Below, one piece after another: positions 42,117 to 51,685 of a stretch of 64,000 nucleotides of DNA. Below the pieces are notes generated by a model that was given only the letters and a program-made list of their open reading frames with translations, was not told the DNA's origin and ran no database searches. The first letter of the stretch is position 1. Every line of letters starts with the position of its first letter. This DNA comes from Acidimicrobiaceae bacterium (GTDB lineage: Bacteria > Actinomycetota > Acidimicrobiia > Acidimicrobiales > RAAP-2): NCBI GenBank assembly GCA_003158855.1, contig PMLJ01000029.1, positions 15,719 through 79,718 of the forward strand, read 5' to 3'. The translations under genes were made by a program, and so were the position numbers.

Positions 42117-43067
42117 AAGCACCTCCTCAGGACAGGTTACCGAGTTGCCTCACATCGACGCTCGGCTCGATCGCGCGCCGCTGCCGGCGACTGTCGCCGC
42201 AGTTTCGTTTGTTTGCCCGACAGCCCGGCACGCTCACCGTCCGGTGTCGCAAGTGCGCTGAGGAGTTACGCTGTACCTTTCAAGACTCCTTTGATGACAA
42301 TTCACTGATTCGCACCGAATTCATGAGCACAGAACGCAGGTTCGATTCTTGTCGAATCGCGTCGCACGCTGCGACTCCATGATCAGGATCTGAGCGGATG
42401 GTCGGATCCGCGACTCGGATCGCTGCACGTGAGAGACCATCAGCGCCCTCACCTACAGCGACGCCTCGCGAGTTGCGCTGGCGCTCTTGGCATCGTGCTC
42501 GAAGGATCGGAACGTCACCGTATTGGTGTTGCGACGACCCGAACATCTCACGCTCGGATTACCTAAGTCTCCTATTCTCACTCTTGATTTCGCCTCGCCT
42601 TCGCGAGCAGAGTGAAAGATCGGTCCATGTTTCGCATTAGTCGCTTTGCATGGGGAGACTTTCACGAGCACCAAGCTTGGGCGACGCCCGATGATCCCGG
42701 CGCCTTTGATCACAGTCTGAGAACGAAGATGAAGATTCGTCGACTCGAGGAGATATCGCACCGAGAATGCGGCCGCCATTACGGCGAGGCACCGATCCCC
42801 TGAGATAACTACGTCGACGTGAGCCTCGAAATCCGAACGCCTCCCAACCAAGACCTTTGGGGACGACGAAACGAAGCGGTGCGACACGCCGCGTCCATGG
42901 ATGAATCGCTTCAGTTACGTTGACAGTTCAGTCATCCACCCTGGCGCCACGGCGGTCGAGTGAGCGCATACGATCCGACCCGAACTCGGAGGAACGTTAG
43001 TCTGGGATCCTCGCACCCGAGGTCCATCGTTTGACGGCTCAGCAAGGTGCGAGGTGGGGAGGTCGGC
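42117..43067. other. Long intergenic stretch
   Basis: I see no convincing gene in about 950 bases. The 144-aa ORF at 42453-42887 lacks a domain and a ribosome binding site. Composition looks lower in GC than both flanks. A 24-bp stretch at 42331-42354 resembles the T-arm part of the tRNA-Gly scars (21/24), perhaps a third remnant or chance. Confidence 0.45.
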
Positions 43068-45620
43068 GTGCCAGTTGGCAAGTCGGGTGGCGGGCTGAAG
43101 CCATCTCTCGTCACGTACGACGATCTGCTCGAAGTCGCGTTGAACCTGCGCTGGACCTGGAAGATCGAAGCACGACGGCTCTTCGCGAGCTTGGATCGCG
43201 AGGCCAGTCCGGGAGCGCTTGAGTGGCCTCACCAGCTGCTGCTCGGACTCGGGAGGTCTCGGGTCACGCAACTGTTGAACACGGATCCCGATATTGCCGA
43301 ACGCGCCAAGGCGGTGGTCGAGAATTTTCGATCGTACGACGCCAAGTCCGCCAAGACGTGGTTCAAGACATCCCACCGCGGCCAGAAGGATCTCGTGGTG
43401 GCGTACTTCGCCGCGGAATACTCGCTCACTGACTCGCTGCCAATCTTCGCCGGCGGCCTGGGAACGGTGGCCGCGGAACACCTCAAGGCTTCGAGTGCCC
43501 TGGGGGTTCCGGTCGTCGGAGTGGGGCTCTTGTATCGAGGCACGTCACACCAGTGGCTCGACCGCGAAGGCCGACAGCACGAAGCATGGGACATGACGTC
43601 GCCGTCGCAGATGCCGATCGAACGCGCACGCGACGCCCAGGGACGAGTGGTGCAGGTCACGGTCTCACTGCCGGGGCGTGACGTCCAAGTAGCCGTCTAC
43701 CGGGCCCGAGTCGGGAGAAATCGGCTCTTGCTACTCGACAGCGCCGTCAGTTCGAACTCGTCGTCCGATCAAACGTTGACCGCCCGGTTGTACGACAGTG
43801 ACGTCGATATCCGCTTCGCCCAGGAACTCATTCTCGGCGTGGGTGGAGTACGGGCCCTCGCCGCCCTGGACGTCGAGCCCGTCGTGATGCATCTGAACGA
43901 GGGACACTCCGCTTTCGCCGTGCTCGAGCGGGTGCGCCGGGTCATGGCCCAGGAGGGGTTGAGCTTCGAAGAGGCCCGCTCTGTGGTGCGCCCGGGGATC
44001 ATCTTCACCACCCACACGCCCGTGGCGGCGGGACACGATTACTTCGCCCCGACGGTGGCGCAACGCTTTCTCGCCCCCTACGCAACCCAATCCGGCGTTG
44101 AACTCGAGACGCTGGTGTCGCTCGGGCGGGTCTACCCGGACAATCCAAGTGAGACCTTCTGTCCCACCGTTTTCGCGATGCGGATGGCGGGACACCGAAA
44201 CGGCGTCAGTCGATTGCACGGCCGGGTCACCCGAGAGCAGTGGGCGTTGCTGTGGCCGAGGCTCCCGCTCGAGGAAGTCCCCATTGGTCACGTGACCAAT
44301 GGGGTTCACCTGGAATCGTGGACAACGAGCCAATTCAGCGAACTCTTCGCGTCAACGGTGGATCCGAAGTGGGACGTCACCCCGGGCGACCCGGTCATGT
44401 GGTCCAAGCTCTTGAACGTCGATGACGCCGAGCTCTGGCGGGTGAAGAACGCTGCGCGCGCCGAGCTGGTGGAGTTCACTCGCCGCCGCGCCAGAAACGA
44501 ACTCGCACGGCGCCACGCTCCCAGTGAGCGCGTGACGTTGGTGACCCTCCTTGATCCCGACCGGCTCACCATTGGCTTCGTCGGCCGTTTCGTCGCCTAC
44601 AAGCGTCCGACCCTGCTGTTGAGCGATCCCGAGCGACTCGCACGGCTGTTGAAGAATCCCGACCATCCGGTGCAGATCGTCTTCGCCGGCAAAGCGCACC
44701 CGGACGACGAATCGGGAAAACTGCTCCTGCAGGACATGATCGAATTCGCCGCGCGCTACGGAGTCGCCGACCGCGTCGTCTTCATCGTCGATTTCGACAC
44801 CACCATGGACCGCGCGCTGGCCGAGGGCGCTGACGTCTGGCTGAACACCCCGCGACGCCCCTTGGAAGCGTGCGGCGTGGGCGGAATGAAGGCAGGAATG
44901 AATGGCGCACTGAACTTCAGCACGGTGGACGGCTGGTGGGACGAGGCGCGCAACGACGCTGAGCCGGGCGCCGCGCCGATTGGCTTCACCATCGGGACCG
45001 AGGGACCGTACGCCGATGAGCAGACCCAGGACGACCTCGACGCCGAGTCGCTCTACGACGTGCTCGAGAATGAGATCATCCCCCGTTTCTACGAGCGCGA
45101 CGACGAGGGTGTGCCGCGGGCCTGGGTCGCATCCATGAAGCAGTCGATGTCCACGCTGGCACCGACGTGGGACTCGCTTCGAATGACGCGCGAATACACC
45201 GAGTCGTACTACCTTCCGGGGCTGGCGAAGGTTCAACAGCTTCGCTCGGGCGGCGCAAGGTCGGCTCGCGACCGGGCCCACGAACTCGAGCGACTTCGAA
45301 CGAACTGGCCGAATCTCGCAGTCGAGGTCAGCGACCGGACCCCAACCCCGGCACTGAACGGTCAGGTCGAGATAGTGGTGAAGCTCGGGGCCCTGGACCC
45401 CGCCGACCTCCGGGTCCAGCTCTGGGTGGCATCAAAGGGAGTGGCCCGCCGGCCCATCGACGCCCTCCTCGTCGAGCGTGCGGGCGCCAAGGCCCGATAC
45501 GTCGCCACCGTCGAGCGCTCCGGCGACGTCGAGCCGGACGAGATAGTCGCGAGGATCCTGCCGTCGCCGATGCACACCGATGGCGAGGCGATCGCCGGCT
45601 TGATCACGTGGTCCCCATGA
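43068..45620 (+). CDS. glgP: Alpha-glucan phosphorylase (GlgP, DUF3417 type), paralogue 1
   Basis: The protein (850 aa from GTG 43068, which follows GGGGAGG; the ORF-track start is seven codons upstream) is a GT35 phosphorylase. It has the DUF3417 N-terminus (DLLEVALNLRWTWKIEARRLFASLD), VAYFAAEYSLTDSLPIFAGGLG, MHLNEGHSAFAVLERV and the C-terminal glycan/PLP region. It releases glucose-1-phosphate from alpha-1,4-glucans using PLP on Lys. The loop around the PLP Lys reads EACGVGGMKAGMNG, where the family norm is EASGTSGMK; two residues that usually contact phosphate or glucose are changed. It heads a four-gene glycogen operon; its stop overlaps the next start (ATGA). Confidence 0.85.
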   Translation: MPVGKSGGGLKPSLVTYDDLLEVALNLRWTWKIEARRLFASLDREASPGALEWPHQLLLGLGRSRVTQLLNTDPDIAERAKAVVENFRSYDAKSAKTWFKTSHRGQKDLVVAYFAAEYSLTDSLPIFAGGLGTVAAEHLKASSALGVPVVGVGLLYRGTSHQWLDREGRQHEAWDMTSPSQMPIERARDAQGRVVQVTVSLPGRDVQVAVYRARVGRNRLLLLDSAVSSNSSSDQTLTARLYDSDVDIRFAQELILGVGGVRALAALDVEPVVMHLNEGHSAFAVLERVRRVMAQEGLSFEEARSVVRPGIIFTTHTPVAAGHDYFAPTVAQRFLAPYATQSGVELETLVSLGRVYPDNPSETFCPTVFAMRMAGHRNGVSRLHGRVTREQWALLWPRLPLEEVPIGHVTNGVHLESWTTSQFSELFASTVDPKWDVTPGDPVMWSKLLNVDDAELWRVKNAARAELVEFTRRRARNELARRHAPSERVTLVTLLDPDRLTIGFVGRFVAYKRPTLLLSDPERLARLLKNPDHPVQIVFAGKAHPDDESGKLLLQDMIEFAARYGVADRVVFIVDFDTTMDRALAEGADVWLNTPRRPLEACGVGGMKAGMNGALNFSTVDGWWDEARNDAEPGAAPIGFTIGTEGPYADEQTQDDLDAESLYDVLENEIIPRFYERDDEGVPRAWVASMKQSMSTLAPTWDSLRMTREYTESYYLPGLAKVQQLRSGGARSARDRAHELERLRTNWPNLAVEVSDRTPTPALNGQVEIVVKLGALDPADLRVQLWVASKGVARRPIDALLVERAGAKARYVATVERSGDVEPDEIVARILPSPMHTDGEAIAGLITWSP

Positions 45621-48600
45621 GCACGAACCAGAAGCCGCTGATCTCGCCCGCGCTACGCGAGCTGGCCAGCCTTCGCGGTGTTGGCCTCAGTTACATCGAC
45701 GGGCGCGGCGTCCACCGCAGGGCTGATCCCGACGCCCTGGTAGCAATACTCAACTCGTTTGGCGACATGGATCAACTCTCGTTGTCGGGCGACGCGCGGC
45801 CAGTCCTTCGTCAACATCGCCAACAACTCGCCGATCGGATTCTCGAGCCGATCTACGTCGTCGACGAGGGCGTCGAAACGCTTCTGCCGATCCACCTCGG
45901 ACGCAGAAGCGCCGGCCTCGAGTGCCGGTTGGAGTTCGAGTTCGGCGGTGAGGTGTCATGGAGCCTCTCCAGCGCATCGCTCGAGACGATGCCGGGCACG
46001 GGCGCGAACGACGAGCCCATTTTCGCGCTCGCGTTGCCGGCAATGCGCGTTGGCTACCACCACATTCACGTGACGGTGGGGCGCCGGGCGGCTCGCTCGA
46101 CGATCATCGTTCGTCCGTTGCGGGGCGCCCCGTACCGGTTCGCCCGGGACTGGCGCGCCTATTCGGTGCAGGCGCCGATCTTCTCCCTACACTCCAAGCG
46201 CAGCTGGGGCGGCGGCGACGTTGGCGATCTGGACGAGTTCGCGCGCCTGGCGGCCAATCAGCAGGCGACCGTTGTCTCGACGCTTCCCCTGCTGGCGTCA
46301 TTCGGCCCCGGCGATTTCGAGGCGAGCCCTTACCGGCCGGTGAGCCGGCGTTTCTGGAACGACCGGTGGATAGCCCTCGACCAGGTCGACGATCTGGCGA
46401 GGTCGCCGGCGGCGCAACACCTGATGACCGACACCTACTCGCCGGCCCGGCGCGAAGCGTGGTCCGTCAACGGTCTCATTGACGGAAGCGCCGCATTCGC
46501 GGCCAAGCGCAACGTCATCCAAGCGTGGGCGGCGACACAAAGTGAGTTCATGGCCCAACACGAGAGCGGGCTTCGCTCCTACGTCATGAGCCACCCCGAT
46601 CTGAACGACTATGCCAGATTCCGAGCCGCCGGCGAACGCTTCGGCCTCGACTTTCACAAGTGGCCATCGACGGCGCGAAGCGGAATGCTCCGCTGGAACG
46701 ACGTCGATCCGATCCTCGTTCGCTATCACATGTTCGCCCAGTGGATCATCGATGAGCAGATGACGCGACTGGCGTCGCGTCTCTCCCAGCGCGGACAGAC
46801 ACTGGAGCTCGACATTCCGGTCGGAGTGCACCCCTACGGCTACGACGTGTGGCGAAACCCCGAAGATTACGTCAGCACAATGTCGATCGGCGCGCCGCCC
46901 GACGATCTCTCGGCGACAGGCCAGGACTGGAGTTCACCCCCGCTCCACCCCGAGCGTTGCCGCGAGAACGCGCACGCCAAGTTCCGCGAAGCACTGCGCT
47001 TTCACATGCGCATCGCGGGCGTCGTGCGTATAGATCACGTGATGGGCCTGCAGCGCCTGTTCTGGGTGCCCGAAGGGACCTCACCCGAGCAGGGACTCTA
47101 CGTCGCCATGCCCTTCGAGGAGCAGCTGGCCGTCGTCGCAATCGAAGCCCAGCGGCTGGGGGTCGACGTTGTTGGCGAGGACCTGGGAACCGTCGATGAC
47201 GATCTCCGCAATGCCATGGAGCGAGACGGCCTTCGCCGGACCTACGTGGCGCAGTACGCGATCACCAACGAGGGCCTCGCGCCGGTGCCGAGCGGCTCGG
47301 TCGCTTCATTCGCGACCCACGACACGGCGACCTTCTCGGGGTGGTGGAGCGGCGCGGACATCGACGAACGGCTCCGCCTGGGCCTGGTCGACGCCCCGGC
47401 GGCCGCGAGCGCCCGTGACGAGCGCGCCGACCAGCGTCGCGACCTGGCGCGCTCCCTGGACTGCGTGAGGCACGACCCACCCGAGGTCGTGCTCGCAGCG
47501 GTGCACGCATTCCTCGCCGACAGCGACGCGGGCCTGGTCATGGTCCAACTCGACGACCTGCTCGGAGAGACCTCAGCCGTCAATCTTCCGGGGACAACGA
47601 CGGAGCGCGCGAACTGGAATCGCCTGGCTCGACTGAGCCTCGAGGAGTTGGCGTCGTCCACCGTCCTCGCGAGCGCCCTCGCACCCCTGCGCGAGCGCCG
47701 GGGCTACTCCTCGTCGAAGAAGGGCCACCACAGTCGCCAGATGCTGGCCAACGCCACGCGGTTCACCGAGCAGGACCTCCATCTGCTCAACGAGGGGCGC
47801 CACTTTCGCCTCTACCACCATCTGGGCTGCCATCCCATGGTCTTCGAAGGCGTCGCCGGATGCTACTTCGCGGTCTGGGCACCCAATGCCGATCGGATCT
47901 CGGTCATTGGCGAGTTCAATGATTGGAACGGCACGCAGCACCAACTCACTCCCGTTGGAAGCTCGGGCGTGTGGGAAGGCTTCATCCCCGGTGTCGAGGA
48001 GCTGACGACCTACAAGTACCGCCTGCACTCGCGGCTCGGCGGGGACGAGTTCGACAAGACCGATCCCATGGGTCGTCTCTTTGAGATCCCCTCGGCGACG
48101 GCAACACGGGTGTGGAGCTCGAACTACACGTGGAGCGACGATCGGTGGATCGACGATCGATCCACATTTCGCCCAAGGGAACGACCGGTGTCCGTCTACG
48201 AGGTGCATCTCGGCTCGTGGCGGCGCGTGCCCGAAGACCACGACCGCCAACTGACCTACCGGGAGCTGGCTCCGTTGCTCGCCGGGTACGCCGTCGAGAT
48301 GGGGTTCACCCACGTCGAGCTGTTGCCGGTGATGGAGCATCCGTTCTACGGGTCGTGGGGCTATCAGACCACCGGGTACTTCGCACCGACCTCGAGAATG
48401 GGCACCCCCGATGATTTCAAATACCTGGTCGATACCCTTCATCAGGCCGGCATCGGGGTACTTCTCGACTGGGTCCCCTCGCACTTTCCCGCCGACGAGT
48501 TCGCGCTCGCACGCTTTGACGGTACCCATCTCTACGAGCACGCCGACGTTCGCCAGCGCGTGCACCCCGACTGGCAGAGCTGGACATTCAACTACGGCCG

Positions 48601-49633
48601 CAACGAGGTGCGCAGCTTCCTCATATCGAGCGCGTGCTTCTGGCTCGACGAGTACCACATTGACGGACTGCGCCTCGACGCAGTCGCGTCGATGTTGTAC
48701 CTGGACTACTCGCGCAAGGCGGGCGAGTGGGTGCCCAACAAGTACGGCGGACACGAGGATCTCGAGGCGGTCGAGTTCCTTCGCCAGTGCACCACCGAAC
48801 TCACCGAGTCGTTCCCGGGCGTGATCGTCGTCGCCGAGGAGTCGACGTCGTGGCCGGCGGTGACACGACCCGTCTTCGAGGACGGACTCGGCTTCACGTT
48901 CAAGTGGGACCTCGGCTGGATGCACGACACCCTCGACTACCTGTCGCGCGATGCGGTCCACCGCAAATACCATCAGAACGAGCTGACCTTCCGGGGAATC
49001 TACGCCGCGAACGAAAGGTTCATGTTGCCGCTCTCCCACGACGAGGTCGTGCACGGCAAGGGATCGCTGTTGGCCAAGATGGCGGGCGATGATTGGCAGA
49101 AACGGGCGAATCTCAGACTCCTCTTCGGCTACCAGTACACGCTTCCCGGAAAGAAACTCCTCTTCATGGGCGACGAGTTCGCGCAATCCGGCGAATGGGA
49201 CCACGAGCGATCGCTCGATTGGCACCTGCTCGGCGACGTCGGGCACCAGGGCGTGGCCCGTTGGGTTCGCCGTCTCAACGCCCTCTACAACAACAGCGCA
49301 GCCTTGCACCGAGACGACGCCAGCGCCGAGGACTTCGCGTGGTTGAGCTGCGACGACGCTTCCCAGAGCGTGCTCATCTGGCGCCGTGGTTACGGCCCCG
49401 ACGAGCTGGTCATGCTCGCCAACTTCACTCCGGTTCCTCGCGACAACTACCAATTCCCCATCACGTCAGACGGGAAGTGGACCGTCGCGCTCAACAGTGA
49501 CGACCACGACTACGGCGGAAGCGGCTACCTGGCGACGACGGAGTTCCTGTCGTCGTCCGACGTCCACTCCGGGCACGTGCTGCGCGTCTCACTCCCTCCA
49601 CTTTCCCTCGTCGTACTCAGGCGCGAGACGTAA
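45617..49633 (+). CDS. MalQ-GlgB fusion: 4-alpha-glucanotransferase / 1,4-alpha-glucan branching enzyme
   Basis: The 1338-aa protein starts at the ATG at 45617 overlapping glgP; the ORF-track start at 45167 is inside glgP. Residues 1 to about 700 are a GH77 amylomaltase with all catalytic acids: IDHVMGLQ (D473), VGEDLGTVDDD (E521) and FATHDTATFSGWW (D569). Residues about 709-1338 are a GH13 branching enzyme: N-terminal CBM48 (AVWAPNADRISVIGEFNDWNG), nucleophile in DGLRLDAVASML (D1021), VVAEESTSWP (E1074) and LSHDEVVHGKGSL (D1142). Both halves look active and full length. A single chain that transfers linear chains and then branches them is unusual. Each activity is normally a separate gene. 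Confidence 0.9.
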   Translation: MSTNQKPLISPALRELASLRGVGLSYIDGRGVHRRADPDALVAILNSFGDMDQLSLSGDARPVLRQHRQQLADRILEPIYVVDEGVETLLPIHLGRRSAGLECRLEFEFGGEVSWSLSSASLETMPGTGANDEPIFALALPAMRVGYHHIHVTVGRRAARSTIIVRPLRGAPYRFARDWRAYSVQAPIFSLHSKRSWGGGDVGDLDEFARLAANQQATVVSTLPLLASFGPGDFEASPYRPVSRRFWNDRWIALDQVDDLARSPAAQHLMTDTYSPARREAWSVNGLIDGSAAFAAKRNVIQAWAATQSEFMAQHESGLRSYVMSHPDLNDYARFRAAGERFGLDFHKWPSTARSGMLRWNDVDPILVRYHMFAQWIIDEQMTRLASRLSQRGQTLELDIPVGVHPYGYDVWRNPEDYVSTMSIGAPPDDLSATGQDWSSPPLHPERCRENAHAKFREALRFHMRIAGVVRIDHVMGLQRLFWVPEGTSPEQGLYVAMPFEEQLAVVAIEAQRLGVDVVGEDLGTVDDDLRNAMERDGLRRTYVAQYAITNEGLAPVPSGSVASFATHDTATFSGWWSGADIDERLRLGLVDAPAAASARDERADQRRDLARSLDCVRHDPPEVVLAAVHAFLADSDAGLVMVQLDDLLGETSAVNLPGTTTERANWNRLARLSLEELASSTVLASALAPLRERRGYSSSKKGHHSRQMLANATRFTEQDLHLLNEGRHFRLYHHLGCHPMVFEGVAGCYFAVWAPNADRISVIGEFNDWNGTQHQLTPVGSSGVWEGFIPGVEELTTYKYRLHSRLGGDEFDKTDPMGRLFEIPSATATRVWSSNYTWSDDRWIDDRSTFRPRERPVSVYEVHLGSWRRVPEDHDRQLTYRELAPLLAGYAVEMGFTHVELLPVMEHPFYGSWGYQTTGYFAPTSRMGTPDDFKYLVDTLHQAGIGVLLDWVPSHFPADEFALARFDGTHLYEHADVRQRVHPDWQSWTFNYGRNEVRSFLISSACFWLDEYHIDGLRLDAVASMLYLDYSRKAGEWVPNKYGGHEDLEAVEFLRQCTTELTESFPGVIVVAEESTSWPAVTRPVFEDGLGFTFKWDLGWMHDTLDYLSRDAVHRKYHQNELTFRGIYAANERFMLPLSHDEVVHGKGSLLAKMAGDDWQKRANLRLLFGYQYTLPGKKLLFMGDEFAQSGEWDHERSLDWHLLGDVGHQGVARWVRRLNALYNNSAALHRDDASAEDFAWLSCDDASQSVLIWRRGYGPDELVMLANFTPVPRDNYQFPITSDGKWTVALNSDDHDYGGSGYLATTEFLSSSDVHSGHVLRVSLPPLSLVVLRRET

Positions 49634-51655
49634 GTGTCACCGATCGCGGGGTTCCACCTCCACCTCTACCAACCACCTCGAGAGGACCCCTGGCTCGGAC
49701 TGGTCGCCAACGAGTGGAGCGCCTGGCCGTACCACGACTGGAACGAACGCATCGCAGCGGAGTGCTACCGGGCAATGATCGCCGTTGCGTTGCCGCTGGG
49801 CGAGAACGGGGAGACTGAGCTCGTCGAACCATTGACCCAGAGCAGCGTTGACGTCGGCCCCACGCTGCACCACTGGCTCGAACGCCACTCACCCGACGTC
49901 GAGCGCGCGCTCGGCTATCAAGTCCGCCACGCCATCTCGGGGCCCAGCGCCGTCGCGATCGCCGCGCCGCTCGTGCACGCGATCCTGCCCCTCGCGAACG
50001 CGAAGGACCGCGATCGACTCATCGCTTGGGGAATCGCGGACTACGCCCATCGCTTCGGCACGAGCCCGCTGGGAATGTGGCTGCCAGAAACCGCGGTCGA
50101 TCTGACGACATTGGAGTCAATCGCCCGTCAGGGCATTCGCTACACCGTCCTCATGCCCACCCAGGCCGTGCGCGTACGAGAACCCGGAGGTGACTGGCGT
50201 CCAGTGGACGCGCACTCGCTCGACACGTCGCGGGCCTACCTGGTGCAACTCGGCGAGGGAGAGACCATAACCGTGGTCTTCGGACACGCCGACCTCTCCC
50301 AGCGCGTCGCCTTCGGCGACCTGATCGACGACGGGACGGAGCTCGCGGACATCATGGCGCGAGAGCTCCACGACCGAGATGGCGTGGTTCTGCTCGTCGC
50401 GGACGGCGAGACCTACGGCCACCACCACCGCTTCGGTGATCTAGGCCTCGCCTGGGCACTTCGCCGACTTCAGCGCCACCACAAACTCGAGACCACCCTC
50501 GGCGAATGGCTCGCCACCACGGAGCCGACGTGGGAAGTCGAACTCGCGGACGTGTCGGCGTGGAGCTGCGCCCACGGCGTGGAGCGTTGGCGCAGCGACT
50601 GCGGTTGCGTGACCGGCGAACAGCCTGGATGGCGCCAGGGCTGGAGAGCGCCGCTGCGCGAGGCCCTTGACTGGTTGCGCGAGACCCTAGGCGGCGCGGT
50701 TGACGCCGAACTCGCCCGCCACCTGCGCTCGGTCGACGACGCGCTGCTCGACTACGGAAGGGTGCTCTCGGGTGAGTTGGAGCCCCACGAGTTCGTCACG
50801 ACCCACGCACATCGGCCCCTCGACGCCGACGAGACGAGCAGGGTGCTCGAGCTCTGCGAGGTCCATCGAAACCTTCTGTACAGCTTCACCAGCTGCGCCT
50901 GGTTCTTCGCCGACCCCGCCGAGATTGAAACCTCGATTGTCCTGCGCTACGCCGCCGTCGCCATGGAGATTGGTTCCCGGGCGCTCGATGTGGACCTCGA
51001 GGCGGGGTTCCTCGAGCACTTGGCCAAGGTCCGGTCCAATCGGCCGGGCGTCGAGGGGCGGACCCTCTGGCGACGGGCCTGCGATGCGTACCGCTTCGAC
51101 GAAGCCCTTGTAGTCGCCGGTTTCGCCGCAGAACTGTTCGCGTCGAACGGCACCGCGAGGACGGTTCGGGGATTCTGGCGGATGAGGGCGGAGCCCGTAG
51201 ATGACGACCCGGACGCTCGGCGAATCGTGCTGACGAACACGTTGACGCTCCGTCAAAGCCGGTACCTGACCCGCGTGGAGCGGCTCGGCGAGCTCGGAGC
51301 GGAAATTCACGTAAATGATGCCAACAGTTTCCGAAAGATCGCCCTCGGCGAGCTCGGCAACGACGTGGTGGCTCGGGTGGCGTGCTCGTGGCTCACGGGG
51401 CCGGGCAGCGAGAACTACGAGAGTGCGCTCGACCTGCTCGTCGCACGGCTGCTCGAGCAGCCGGCTGGTAGCGACGAAGCGACGGTACTGGTCGCGCTCG
51501 CCAGTGCGCCGCGGTACGTGACGCCCATCGCGGAGGCCTCCATTCGACGCGCGCTGACGGCCCTCGTCGGACAGGCAATCTCGAGATCCGACATCGACCT
51601 CCTGGCGCCGCTGGCACGAGCCGTGGGCCTGAGTGGAATCGTGGAGACGAACTAG
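49634..51655 (+). CDS. GH57 / DUF3536 family glycoside hydrolase-like protein
   Basis: The 673-aa protein starts at GTG directly after the MalQ-GlgB stop. The N-terminus has the family opening FHLHLYQPPREDPW...WNERIAAECYRAM. MWLPETAVD holds the GH57 nucleophile Glu, and ADGETYGHHHR holds the likely acid Asp. The C-terminal half is the DUF3536 region. GH57 enzymes include alpha-amylases, 4-alpha-glucanotransferases and branching enzymes. Its place among GlgP, MalQ-GlgB and GlgP2 implies glycogen or maltooligosaccharide turnover. The exact activity of DUF3536 members is not established. Confidence 0.85.
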   Translation: MSPIAGFHLHLYQPPREDPWLGLVANEWSAWPYHDWNERIAAECYRAMIAVALPLGENGETELVEPLTQSSVDVGPTLHHWLERHSPDVERALGYQVRHAISGPSAVAIAAPLVHAILPLANAKDRDRLIAWGIADYAHRFGTSPLGMWLPETAVDLTTLESIARQGIRYTVLMPTQAVRVREPGGDWRPVDAHSLDTSRAYLVQLGEGETITVVFGHADLSQRVAFGDLIDDGTELADIMARELHDRDGVVLLVADGETYGHHHRFGDLGLAWALRRLQRHHKLETTLGEWLATTEPTWEVELADVSAWSCAHGVERWRSDCGCVTGEQPGWRQGWRAPLREALDWLRETLGGAVDAELARHLRSVDDALLDYGRVLSGELEPHEFVTTHAHRPLDADETSRVLELCEVHRNLLYSFTSCAWFFADPAEIETSIVLRYAAVAMEIGSRALDVDLEAGFLEHLAKVRSNRPGVEGRTLWRRACDAYRFDEALVVAGFAAELFASNGTARTVRGFWRMRAEPVDDDPDARRIVLTNTLTLRQSRYLTRVERLGELGAEIHVNDANSFRKIALGELGNDVVARVACSWLTGPGSENYESALDLLVARLLEQPAGSDEATVLVALASAPRYVTPIAEASIRRALTALVGQAISRSDIDLLAPLARAVGLSGIVETN

Positions 51656-51685
51656 GCCGGCCAGCGCGCGGTTAGATTCAATGAG

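Noticed and set aside
47573-49453. 626-aa minus ORF
   Set aside because: It is antisense to the GlgB half, whose catalytic motifs are complete.
45167-49633. Start of the MalQ-GlgB gene at 45167
   Set aside because: The first 150 codons are an Arg/Pro-rich shadow inside glgP. The ATG overlapping the glgP stop at 45617 fits the protein start.
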